38,108 bases of DNA from the NCBI GenBank assembly GCA_024233975.1, contig JACKOX010000028.1, positions 1 to 38,108 of the forward strand. The letters run 5' to 3'. The translations under genes and the position numbers were made by a program. Below the pieces are notes generated by a model, which worked only from the letters and a program-made list of their open reading frames with translations, did no database searches and had not been told where the DNA came from. Shown here in pieces: positions 31,228 through 38,108 of this stretch (its first letter is position 1; every line of letters begins with the position of its first letter). The DNA comes from Rhodanobacteraceae bacterium. Lineage in GTDB: Bacteria > Pseudomonadota > Gammaproteobacteria > Xanthomonadales > Xanthomonadaceae.

Positions 31228-32739
31228 ATGCTGAGCCCCGAGCGGCTGCAGCGCCTCCAGCAACAGGCTGACCGGCTGCGCACGCGCCCACTGCGCGAGC
31301 TGTGTGCCGACGCCGCGCGTGCGCGCGACTGGTCACTGGAGGTCGGGCCGCTCTATCTCAACTACGCTCGCCAGCACTTGGATGAAGTAGCGCTGGGCGA
31401 ATTGCTGTCGCTGGCTGAGGCGAGCGATGTCGGGACTGCGCTGAAGCGCCAGTTCGACGGTGAAATCGTCAACGTCAGCGAGGGTCGCGCTGTCCTGCAT
31501 ACCGCCCTGCGCTCCGACGTGGGCGAGGGTGCTTCCGCCCGCGCGGCCCGTTCGCAGGCCATCGACGCGCAGGCGCGCATGCGCGAACTGGCGACGGATC
31601 TGGCTGCTTCGGACATCAGCGATATCGTTCATGTCGGCATTGGCGGCTCCGACCTCGGTCCGCGCCTGCTGATGGATGCACTGCAGCGGCCGGATGCACG
31701 TTTTCGCGTGCATTTCATCGCCAATGTCGACGCCCACGAGGCGCAGCGCGTGTTGGCCGGGCTCGATCCCGCACATACCGCTGGCGTGCTGGTGTCCAAG
31801 AGTTTCGGAACGCGCGAGACGCTGCTCAACGGCGCGCTGCTACGCGACTGGCTGGGCGACGCCTCGCGGCTCTATGCCGTCAGCGCCAATCTTGATCGCG
31901 TGGCCGATTTCGGCATTCCCGCGGATCGCGTGCTGCCGATGTGGGACTGGGTCGGTGGACGTTTTTCGCTGTGGTCGGCCGTGGGATTCTCCGCATTGCT
32001 GGCTTTGGGCGAGGAGGCTTTCGACCAACTGCTCGCAGGCGCCGCGCTGATGGATCGCCATGTCGTCAGCACCGAAAACAGCGCCAACATGGCGGTGCTG
32101 CATGCGCTGTTCGCGCTGTGGAACCGCAATGCGCGGGGCATGGCGTCTGAATCCGTAATCGCCTATGACCAGCGCCTACTGCAGTTGCCGGCCTACCTGC
32201 AGCAGCTACGAATGGAGAGCCTCGGCAAGTCGGTTGGTAGTGCGGGGCAGTCATTGCTTCACGCGACCGCGCCGGCAACCTGGGGCGGTGTCGGTTCCAG
32301 CACCCAGCACAGCTTCTTCCAGGCGCTGCATCAGGGCAGCGAGCGCCTGCCACTGGAGTTCATCGGCGTCCGCCGTCCCGACCACTCCCATCGGACGCAA
32401 CACGCCACGCTGCTCGCCAACCTGCTGGCCCAGGCGGAAGCGCTGGCCAATGGCCAGGACAGCGATGATCCACAGCGTCGCTATCCCGGCGGCACGCCGT
32501 CATCCATGCTGTTGCTTGATCAGCTGACCCCGGAAGCCCTTGGCGCATTGCTGGCGCTCTACGAACACTCAACCTCCGTGCTCGGCCACCTCTGGGGCCT
32601 GAACGCCTTCGATCAGTGGGGTGTCGAGCTGGGCAAGAAGGTCGCGACCAGACTGGAACCGGCGTTGCGAGGCGAATCAATGGCCGGCGTTGACGATGCG
32701 GTAACAAGTTCACTGTTGGAGCGGATACGCTGCGACTGA
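31228..32739 (+). CDS. pgi: Glucose-6-phosphate isomerase
   Basis: Interconverts glucose-6-phosphate and fructose-6-phosphate. The 503-residue protein (E. coli 549) shows VHVGIGGSDLGPRLLMDAL, FIANVDAHEAQRVL, VSKSFGTRETLLNGALLR, the active-site segment GRFSLWSAVGFSALLALG, RMESLGKSV with the catalytic Glu, GSSTQHSFFQALHQG with the catalytic His, and FDQWGVELGKKVA with the catalytic Lys. It starts at ATG 31228, nine bases after panD, so panD-pgi are probably co-transcribed. The shorter length comes mainly from the ends and from internal loops; the active-site residues are intact. Confidence 0.95.
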   Translation: MLSPERLQRLQQQADRLRTRPLRELCADAARARDWSLEVGPLYLNYARQHLDEVALGELLSLAEASDVGTALKRQFDGEIVNVSEGRAVLHTALRSDVGEGASARAARSQAIDAQARMRELATDLAASDISDIVHVGIGGSDLGPRLLMDALQRPDARFRVHFIANVDAHEAQRVLAGLDPAHTAGVLVSKSFGTRETLLNGALLRDWLGDASRLYAVSANLDRVADFGIPADRVLPMWDWVGGRFSLWSAVGFSALLALGEEAFDQLLAGAALMDRHVVSTENSANMAVLHALFALWNRNARGMASESVIAYDQRLLQLPAYLQQLRMESLGKSVGSAGQSLLHATAPATWGGVGSSTQHSFFQALHQGSERLPLEFIGVRRPDHSHRTQHATLLANLLAQAEALANGQDSDDPQRRYPGGTPSSMLLLDQLTPEALGALLALYEHSTSVLGHLWGLNAFDQWGVELGKKVATRLEPALRGESMAGVDDAVTSSLLERIRCD

Positions 32740-32789
32740 GCTTGTGTTGCATGTAACTGAAGTTCGGTTCACTCGCTGAGGGAATCAGC

Positions 32790-33893
32790 ATGTTTCGCCA
32801 TGTGCGACTGAAAAAGACAGCGCTGCTCTTGTTGGCATTAACGCCGTCATTTGTTGTGGCTGCAGATGACAATATCCAGCCGCCAAGCCTGCTCGGTGTC
32901 TGGTATGGCACCTATGACGACAGCAGTGACGCCGATCCAGCGTCGGCGGAAATGTGGATGGGCGTGTACTGGCAGCTCAGTGAGGATGGATGGGACGTGC
33001 GCGGGCACAACCGCTGGCACGTGCTGGCCGAGCCGGAGGCCGAGACCTTTGGTGGTTCCAGTCTCGGTAAGCAGGCCGAGCATTTCGATTCCTTCAGCGG
33101 CAGCATCGCGCGTGATCGCCAGCACGTCATACTCAATGAAGATGGGCGCGGCAGTCGCATCGAAGCCGTGCTGTTGTCCGATGATTCGATGAAAGCGCGC
33201 TTCTTCCAGAAGGCACAGTCAACGCCGGCCTTCGAGGTGACGCTGACGCGGATCAACACGCACTACAAACCGTCGGATCGGGCGGTGCTGGGCCTGGACG
33301 TGTCGCATCATTCCGGTGACGTGGATTGGCCGAAGGTGAAGGCGCAGGGTTATCGGTTCGCGTACGTGAAAGCCAGCGAGGGCGTGGACAATCCGGACGC
33401 GATGTTCGAGCACCACTGGGCGGGCCTCAAGGCGGCCGGGCTGGCGCGAGGCGCCTATCACTTCTACGTCACCGAGGACGATCCGGTGCAGCAGGCGAAG
33501 TTCTTCGCCTCACGCATCAAGGATGATCCGGGCACGTTGCCGCCGGCGGTGGACGTCGAGCTGCTCGGCCACAACACTCACGGTGACATGACCGACGAGC
33601 TGCTGCTATTCCTGAAAACGCTGGAGGCTGAGCTTGGCGTCAAGCCGATGATCTACACCGACGCGACGTTCTGGGACAAATACTATCGCCCGGATTTTTC
33701 CGCTTACCCGCTATGGATGGTCGAGTACGGCGTGAAGATGCCCAAGGTGCCATTCGGCTGGGAGAACTGGCTGTTCTGGCAGCACGCGGCTGATCGGCAT
33801 GTTGATGGCGTCGAAAAGACGGCTGACATTTCCTTCGCGCACCCGAGCATCGATTTCGAGAAGCTGGCGCCTGGCGCGAATACCAGCGACTGA
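32790..33893 (+). CDS. GH25 lysozyme-like muramidase with extra N-terminal domain
   Basis: A 367-residue exported protein with signal peptide MFRHVRLKKTALLLLALTPSF-type core ending near VAADD (about residue 26). Residues about 30-160 form an additional beta-rich domain (LLGVWYGTYDDSSDADPASAE, VYWQLSEDGWDVRGHNRWH, HFDSFSGSIARD) that I do not recognise. From about 165 comes a GH25 catalytic domain: VLGLD170VSHHSGDVDW, FAYVKASEGVDNPD, GAYHFYV, PPAVD255VE257LLG, MIYTDATFWDKYY and LFWQHAADRHVDGVEKTADI. GH25 enzymes cut the MurNAc-GlcNAc bond of peptidoglycan. The acidic residues for catalysis are present, so activity is plausible. GAGGGA precedes the ATG. Possible roles are cell-wall remodelling or attack on other bacteria. 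Confidence 0.85.
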   Translation: MFRHVRLKKTALLLLALTPSFVVAADDNIQPPSLLGVWYGTYDDSSDADPASAEMWMGVYWQLSEDGWDVRGHNRWHVLAEPEAETFGGSSLGKQAEHFDSFSGSIARDRQHVILNEDGRGSRIEAVLLSDDSMKARFFQKAQSTPAFEVTLTRINTHYKPSDRAVLGLDVSHHSGDVDWPKVKAQGYRFAYVKASEGVDNPDAMFEHHWAGLKAAGLARGAYHFYVTEDDPVQQAKFFASRIKDDPGTLPPAVDVELLGHNTHGDMTDELLLFLKTLEAELGVKPMIYTDATFWDKYYRPDFSAYPLWMVEYGVKMPKVPFGWENWLFWQHAADRHVDGVEKTADISFAHPSIDFEKLAPGANTSD

Positions 33894-33949
33894 CGGATAG
33901 TCGTCAGCCGCTCGTTTCGTGTATTCCAAACAGTGGTTGCTGGCTGCGC

Positions 33950-35956
33950 TCAGTTGGTTGGCGGGCACCAAGGCGGCAGGTCGGCGTCTTCGAAGCCGTC
34001 GGCGAAAAGGCGCGGATCGATCATGGTCGTCGAATCGCTGTTGTTGCCGGCGACCGGGTCGAGCGTGTGGCTGGCGACGTCCGCTTGTGCCGTGTTCACC
34101 ACCAGCGATGGCAGGCTGTCGGCGCGACCGCAGATCGAGTACTCCAGCCGACCGCCGTTCGGAATCGATACTGTTTCGCTGAGGTCACCGCTGCCGCTGC
34201 CGGCCACGCAGCTGGCGCCATCGAAACCGTTGCACTGCCAGGTCGCGGCATCGAGCTCTGCCGGCAGAATGTCCTGAACCAGCACGTCGACGGCGTCATC
34301 GGGGCCGAGGTTGCGAACCACCACTTCGTAGCGGATGTAGCGGTTGGCGATGCGCTCGTCGCTGCCGGTTTTCTCGACGGCGATATCGGCGTTGGGCTTG
34401 GGGCCGGCTAGGTCGGTGGTAGCGGCGATGATGTATGCCTCCTCGACACCGCCGCCCTTGTTCGGCTGTGCTGAATCCTCGCCGTTCGGCAACTGATTGC
34501 GACGCGTCCACCCGGCGACGTAAAGCAGGTCGTTGCCGACATCCATGGCGAAAACCTGAAGGCGGTTGTCGCCGCAGCCAAGGAAACTTCCCTGATGAAT
34601 GGTGGTGAGCGCCGGATTGAACACGGCGGCAAAACCGCAGATTGCGTTGATCGTATTACTCGGTTCGGCACCACCAATGCTGCCGGGCAGGGTGCCTGAT
34701 CGCGTCGTCCCCGCCAGGAACAGCTTGCCGTCATAGAAGGCGATTCCCGCGGTGCTGGTGCTGTTCAGTACATCGTCACCACTGTATGAACTGGCGCCGT
34801 TAAGCGTCGACAGGTCGGCTGACAGCGCGGCGACGAACGAGCTGCCCTTGCTGTGCGTGGTGTCTGCCGCCGTTGGCGGGAAGGGGAAGTTGACGTGCGA
34901 GTCAGTGCTGCCGCCCACGAAGACGGTGTCTTCGCCGAAGGCAAGGCTGTCGATACGTTCGTAGTCGCTGCCGCCTAGATACGTGGATCGATGGATGGTG
35001 CCGAGATCGGACGACAGTCGCACGATATAGCCATCGGTGCGTGGCGGAACCGAGGCGAGATTAGGCTGGAAAGCACCGGTAGTTTCATACAGGCTGGCGT
35101 TGCCGTTTCCGCCCACATAGACAGAACCATCGGTGCCCAGCGTCATGGCATAGGGGCTGCCACCATTGCTGCCGCTGACCCAGGTAGCGGCTAGTGCGGT
35201 GCTGAGGTCCAGGGAAAGTTTGGCGACGTATGACCCGTTGGATCCCAGCGCGCCGTTTTCCGCCCCGTTACTGAAGCCGGGCAGTGTCGAGTCGTTGGTG
35301 AACCCGGCAATGAACACGCCGTCGTTGGAGACTTGCATGGGCCAGGCGATGTCCTGGGCGGCACCGCCATAGTAAGTGGCCTGCTGCAGCTGAGTCAGGT
35401 CCAGTGACAGTCGTGCAACATAGGCATCGCTGGTACCGCCACCGGGCGTGGTCTGCAGTGCGCCGGCGGTGGTGGGCAGGTGCGTCCCTTCGCCGGGTGC
35501 GGAACCGGTGATGTAGATGCTGTCGTCGGCCACCACCAGCGTGCGCACGTCGAGGCCGCTGCTCTGGCCGCTGCTGCTGGGACCATAGCTGCCGAAGTAG
35601 GTGGCCTGGATGAGCGTGGTCAGGTCGAGGCTGTAGCGCGCGATGAACAGGTTGCCGCCCAGCGTGGTATTGCGGTCGATGCTGGACTGGTAGCCACCGG
35701 TCGTGCCGGGGAAGTTGGCGGACTTGGTGTACCCGGTGACGTACAGTCGCTGTCTTGAAGCCACTTCTGTGCTGTCGGATGCTTCCGTCGCTGTTGCCGC
35801 CGGAAAACGTCGAGCGGATGACTGGTCGACAGACGGAGTAGCGTGGGTCATGTTCTCCCAGCGCGAAGCTGTAACTGCTGTCAAGCGGCGACCGTAGCGG
35901 ACATCAACCATGTGGCGCTGACCATTGAGCGGTTTTTGGCCAGGCAACCGGCGCAC
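33950..35956 (-). CDS. SBBP-repeat and DUF11 surface protein, downstream part of a broken gene
   Basis: A 668-codon frame (633 if translation starts at ATG 35851, which has GGGAG just upstream). From about residue 70 it is a chain of SBBP-type beta-propeller repeats (RLYVTGYTKSANFPGTTGGY, SIYITGSAPGEGTHLPTTAG, VFIAGFTNDSTLPGF, SVYVGGNGNASLYETTGAF and others), then a DUF11 domain (DIAVEKTGSDERIANRYIRY, PDDAVDVLVQDILPAEL) and a C-terminal LFADGFEDADLPPW, a tail common in this bacterial group. In intact relatives this follows directly on the domain encoded at 35881-36498. Here the first 60-70 codons are out of frame compared with the expected protein. It has no signal peptide of its own, so without the upstream part it should not be exported. 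Confidence 0.7.
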   Translation of the reverse strand: MRRLPGQKPLNGQRHMVDVRYGRRLTAVTASRWENMTHATPSVDQSSARRFPAATATEASDSTEVASRQRLYVTGYTKSANFPGTTGGYQSSIDRNTTLGGNLFIARYSLDLTTLIQATYFGSYGPSSSGQSSGLDVRTLVVADDSIYITGSAPGEGTHLPTTAGALQTTPGGGTSDAYVARLSLDLTQLQQATYYGGAAQDIAWPMQVSNDGVFIAGFTNDSTLPGFSNGAENGALGSNGSYVAKLSLDLSTALAATWVSGSNGGSPYAMTLGTDGSVYVGGNGNASLYETTGAFQPNLASVPPRTDGYIVRLSSDLGTIHRSTYLGGSDYERIDSLAFGEDTVFVGGSTDSHVNFPFPPTAADTTHSKGSSFVAALSADLSTLNGASSYSGDDVLNSTSTAGIAFYDGKLFLAGTTRSGTLPGSIGGAEPSNTINAICGFAAVFNPALTTIHQGSFLGCGDNRLQVFAMDVGNDLLYVAGWTRRNQLPNGEDSAQPNKGGGVEEAYIIAATTDLAGPKPNADIAVEKTGSDERIANRYIRYEVVVRNLGPDDAVDVLVQDILPAELDAATWQCNGFDGASCVAGSGSGDLSETVSIPNGGRLEYSICGRADSLPSLVVNTAQADVASHTLDPVAGNNSDSTTMIDPRLFADGFEDADLPPWCPPTN

Positions 35957-36498
35957 TTCAGGACAACGTCGCCGAGGCCGGTCGCCAGAAACAGTTCGCC
36001 ATCATCGGCAACGCGCAGCGTTTCCACGCCGTCCAGTGCCATACGAATGCTTCCGGCATCCGTGCCCGGCGCCAGTTCGAAGCGCTTCTCGAAACCGTTG
36101 TCTCCGAGCCACAGCTCCGCCTGGATGCCTGGCCAGGGTTCGCCGAGAGCGATCCGGTTGGTCATGGACGCGCTGCGCGTTCCATCCGTTGCGATTTGCG
36201 TGATGCGGGCGCTGCCGGTATCGATGCCCGATGGCTGCAGGGCGTTCGGGCCATTCATCCGCTCGACCAGAACCCAGTCGCGTCCGTTATTGCCCGCGAA
36301 TCGGTGGACCAGCTCGCCCTTGCGGGTGATGAACAGCGACACACCGTCGCGCTTGGCCCAGTAGGCGACGCGGGCGTCGAGCTGGCCGACGTTAGGCTGG
36401 AAACCCGAAACCTTAGTCAATGCCGGAGCGGAAGCCAGTGCGCTGGCCTGGAAGCAGCACAGCGTCAGCCATGCAAAACAACGGATCAAACCTCGCAT
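35881..36498 (-). CDS. N-terminal part of the broken SBBP-repeat protein (DUF7948-type domain)
   Basis: A 205-residue frame with signal peptide (MRGLIRCFAWLTLCCFQASALA) and the domain that precedes SBBP repeats in this family: VSGFQPNVGQLDARVAYWAKRDGVSLFITRKGELVHRF (in two parts), WPGIQAELWLGDNGFEKRFELAPGTDAGSIR (in two parts) and LFLATGLGDVVLK. The family continues after GDVVLK with a sequence like that of the other frames downstream, but here the frame goes into CAGCLAKNRSMVS and stops at 35881. A ribosome site (AGGGGAG) lies just before the ATG at 36498, within a hairpin. Read together with the 33950-35956 frame this is one gene split by frameshifts. The domain name is from memory. Confidence 0.65.
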   Translation of the reverse strand: MRGLIRCFAWLTLCCFQASALASAPALTKVSGFQPNVGQLDARVAYWAKRDGVSLFITRKGELVHRFAGNNGRDWVLVERMNGPNALQPSGIDTGSARITQIATDGTRSASMTNRIALGEPWPGIQAELWLGDNGFEKRFELAPGTDAGSIRMALDGVETLRVADDGELFLATGLGDVVLKCAGCLAKNRSMVSATWLMSATVAA

Positions 36499-36502
36499 GC
36501 AT

Positions 36503-36529
36503 CTCCCCTGATCGTTGGAAGCAGGGGAG
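36503..36529 (-). promoter_or_regulatory. Hairpin that encloses the ribosome binding site of the 36498 gene
   Basis: CTCCCCTG and CAGGGGAG form a perfect 8-base stem with an 11-base loop. On the minus strand the AGGGGAG arm ends four bases before the ATG at 36498, so the Shine-Dalgarno sequence would be paired with CTCCCCT when the hairpin forms. Confidence 0.55.
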
Positions 36530-36614
36530 CTTATCCGGGTTCAATACGATGACGTACGGACCGTAACAATTGTTTTGCTTTGCGCGTCGTCGAGTTGGCT
36601 TGGCCGTGTCCGGA

Positions 36615-38108
36615 TCATTGCGCGGCGTGGCTGCTTTCTGCCGCCGTTGTCGTTGGCTGTTCCAGTTCCATGCGCTGCAGCTTCTGTGCGAGTGCATCCG
36701 GTGAGCGCGTGTGCGGCGCAACCAGTGCGTAGAAGGCCGGCACCACGAACAGCGACAGCAAGGTGGAGAAGGCGACGCCGGCGAGCACCACGATACCGAT
36801 GGTCTGGCGGCTGGCCGCACCCGCGCCACCGGCGACGATCAATGGCACCGCACCCATCATGGTGGCGATGGAGGTCATCAGGATCGGCCGCAGGCGCGTC
36901 GCCGCAGATTCGACAACAGCCTCGCGCACGCTGCGACCTTCGTCGCGCAGCTGGTTGGCGAATTCGACGATCAGGATGCCGTTCTTCGCGGCAAGCCCGA
37001 CCAGCATGATGATGCCGATCTGGCTGAACAGGTTGAGTGAGGAGCCGAACAGGTAGAGCCCGATCAGCGCGCCAAGCACGGCCAGCGGCACGGTGAGCAT
37101 GATCACGATTGGGTGCAGGAAACTTTCGAACTGCGCGGCCAGCACCAGGAACACCACCAGAAGCGCCATGGCGAAGGTGAAATAGACCGCGCCGCCAGCC
37201 TCGAAGTACTCGCGCGATTCGCCCTTGTAGTCGAGCTGCGCGGTCTGCGGCAGCACCTCATCGGCGGTGTGCTGCACCCAGCTCAGTGCTTCGCCGAGGC
37301 TGTAGCCGGGCGCTAGGTTGGCCGACAGGGTGATGGCGCGCAGGCGGTTGAAGCGGCTGAGGCTGCCGGCGGCGGCGAGGCTATGCAGTTCGACCAGATT
37401 GGACAGAGGCACCAGTTGGCCGGTTTCCTGCGAGCGAACGTAGAGGTTCTGCAGGTCGGCCGGGCTGCGGCGATCGGCGTCGGCGGCCTGCAGAACGACG
37501 TCGTACTCTTCGCCCTGGCTGACGAAGGTCGTTACCCGGCGCGAGCCCATCATGGTTTCCAGGGTGCGACCGATCTCCTGTACGGAAACGCCAAGATCGG
37601 CGGCGCGGGCGCGATCCACGTCGATGCGCATCTGTGGCCGGGTTTCCTGGAAGTCGGAATCCACCGAGTTCAAGCCCGGGTTCTGTTCCATCTGCTCGAC
37701 CATGCGGTCGCGCCAGTCCATCAGCGTGTCGTAGTCGGGACCGCCCAGCACCACTTGCAGCGGCGAACCCTGGCTGCGCACCAGCCCTTGCCGGATCGAT
37801 GGCATGGCGCGTACGCCGGGAATCTCATCCAGCGAAGCGCGTGCGGCGTCGACGGTTTCCTGCGTGGTCTCGGTGCGTTCGCTCCACGGCTTCAGGATCA
37901 CGATGGCGCGGCCGGTGTGCATGTCCTCGCCGCCGCCGAAACCGGCTGGCGCGCGCGTGATCACGCTGTCGATGGGGTGGCCTTCTTCGCGCAGCTTTTC
38001 CAGCCGCTGATCGATGTCTTGCATCTGCTTGACGGTGTAGTCGAAGCCCGCGCCTTCGGGGCCACGCACCATCACGAAGAAACTGCCGCGGTCTTCCGCC
38101 GGCGCCAG
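36615..38108 (-). CDS. RND (HAE1-type) multidrug efflux permease, N-terminal half cut by window edge
   Basis: The frame enters from the right edge (LAPAEDRGSFFVMVRGPEG) and ends at 36615, giving 497 residues of a protein normally about 1,030. It matches the second half of AcrB/MexB/OqxB-type pumps: the second periplasmic porter domain (DIDQRLEKLREEG, RVTTFVSQGEEYDVVLQA), then hydrophobic helices in FAMALLVVFLVLAAQFESFLHP, MLTVPLAVLGALIGLYLFG, GIIMLVGLAAKNGILIVEFANQLRDEG and ILMTSIATMMGAVPLIVAGGAGAASRQTIG. No adaptor or outer-membrane partner gene follows in this window. The C-terminus ends in a Thr/Glu/His-rich tail (QPTTTAAESSHAAQ). Substrate cannot be inferred. Confidence 0.92.
   Translation of the reverse strand: MAPAEDRGSFFVMVRGPEGAGFDYTVKQMQDIDQRLEKLREEGHPIDSVITRAPAGFGGGEDMHTGRAIVILKPWSERTETTQETVDAARASLDEIPGVRAMPSIRQGLVRSQGSPLQVVLGGPDYDTLMDWRDRMVEQMEQNPGLNSVDSDFQETRPQMRIDVDRARAADLGVSVQEIGRTLETMMGSRRVTTFVSQGEEYDVVLQAADADRRSPADLQNLYVRSQETGQLVPLSNLVELHSLAAAGSLSRFNRLRAITLSANLAPGYSLGEALSWVQHTADEVLPQTAQLDYKGESREYFEAGGAVYFTFAMALLVVFLVLAAQFESFLHPIVIMLTVPLAVLGALIGLYLFGSSLNLFSQIGIIMLVGLAAKNGILIVEFANQLRDEGRSVREAVVESAATRLRPILMTSIATMMGAVPLIVAGGAGAASRQTIGIVVLAGVAFSTLLSLFVVPAFYALVAPHTRSPDALAQKLQRMELEQPTTTAAESSHAAQ

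Noticed and set aside
1..38108. Search for CRISPR arrays, insertion sequences, prophage genes and toxin-antitoxin pairs
   Set aside because: No regularly spaced repeats, transposase, integrase or phage genes were seen; the PIN domain in PhoH is part of a fused protein with no antitoxin gene beside it.

Overview
This 38 kb, GC-rich window is chromosomal DNA from a gammaproteobacterium, most likely of the Xanthomonadales/Lysobacterales (Rhodanobacteraceae-like). The evidence is the housekeeping synteny (phoB-phoR-ppk-ppx; bcp-gcvR divergent from dapA-bamC; pcnB-folK-panB-panC-panD-pgi), a NAD-type isocitrate dehydrogenase, a Bcp with its second cysteine far from the first as in Xanthomonas, and several lineage-type secreted proteins. 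I see no insertion sequence, prophage or CRISPR array.

Layout. Positions 1-1800 hold a GNAT acetyltransferase (cut by the left edge), a ZnT9-like cation efflux protein and a glutaredoxin. Positions 1972-9539 hold the periplasmic chaperone/protease BepA and then a phosphate block, phoB-phoR-ppk-ppx: a two-component phosphate sensor with the enzymes that make and degrade polyphosphate. A Pho-box-like site precedes phoB. Positions 9536-14050 hold a second GNAT protein, rlmJ, an Slp lipoprotein, a secreted protein of unknown function, and isocitrate dehydrogenase ending in a strong terminator. Positions 14144-19002 hold a secreted metzincin-type protease translationally coupled to a small exported protein, then thiD and a divergent outer-membrane beta-barrel gene.

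Positions 19096-23976 are the most unusual part. Three tandem paralogous genes for secreted proteins lie downstream of phoH, and a degenerate second copy of the phoH 3' end sits between two of them, which looks like the scar of a tandem duplication. The C-terminal module of these proteins (a W-Y-x-P-x-x-S-G-x-G core followed by a D-G-x-P-x-W core) recurs in more divergent form in the protease and in the secreted protein at 11711-12877.

Positions 23506-32739 are core metabolism and RNA processing: bcp, gcvR, dapA, a short bamC, a seven-iron ferredoxin, tRNA-Glu(CTC), pcnB, folK, panBCD and pgi. A 356-base gap between panC and panD holds a highly structured sequence with a perfect terminator (candidate small RNA or structured 3' UTR) and a panD promoter candidate. 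Positions 32790-38108 hold a GH25 lysozyme-like protein with an extra N-terminal domain, an SBBP-repeat/DUF11 surface protein gene apparently broken by clustered frameshifts, and the C-terminal half of an RND efflux pump cut by the right edge.

All functional calls come from reading the translated sequence and from family knowledge; no database search was run.
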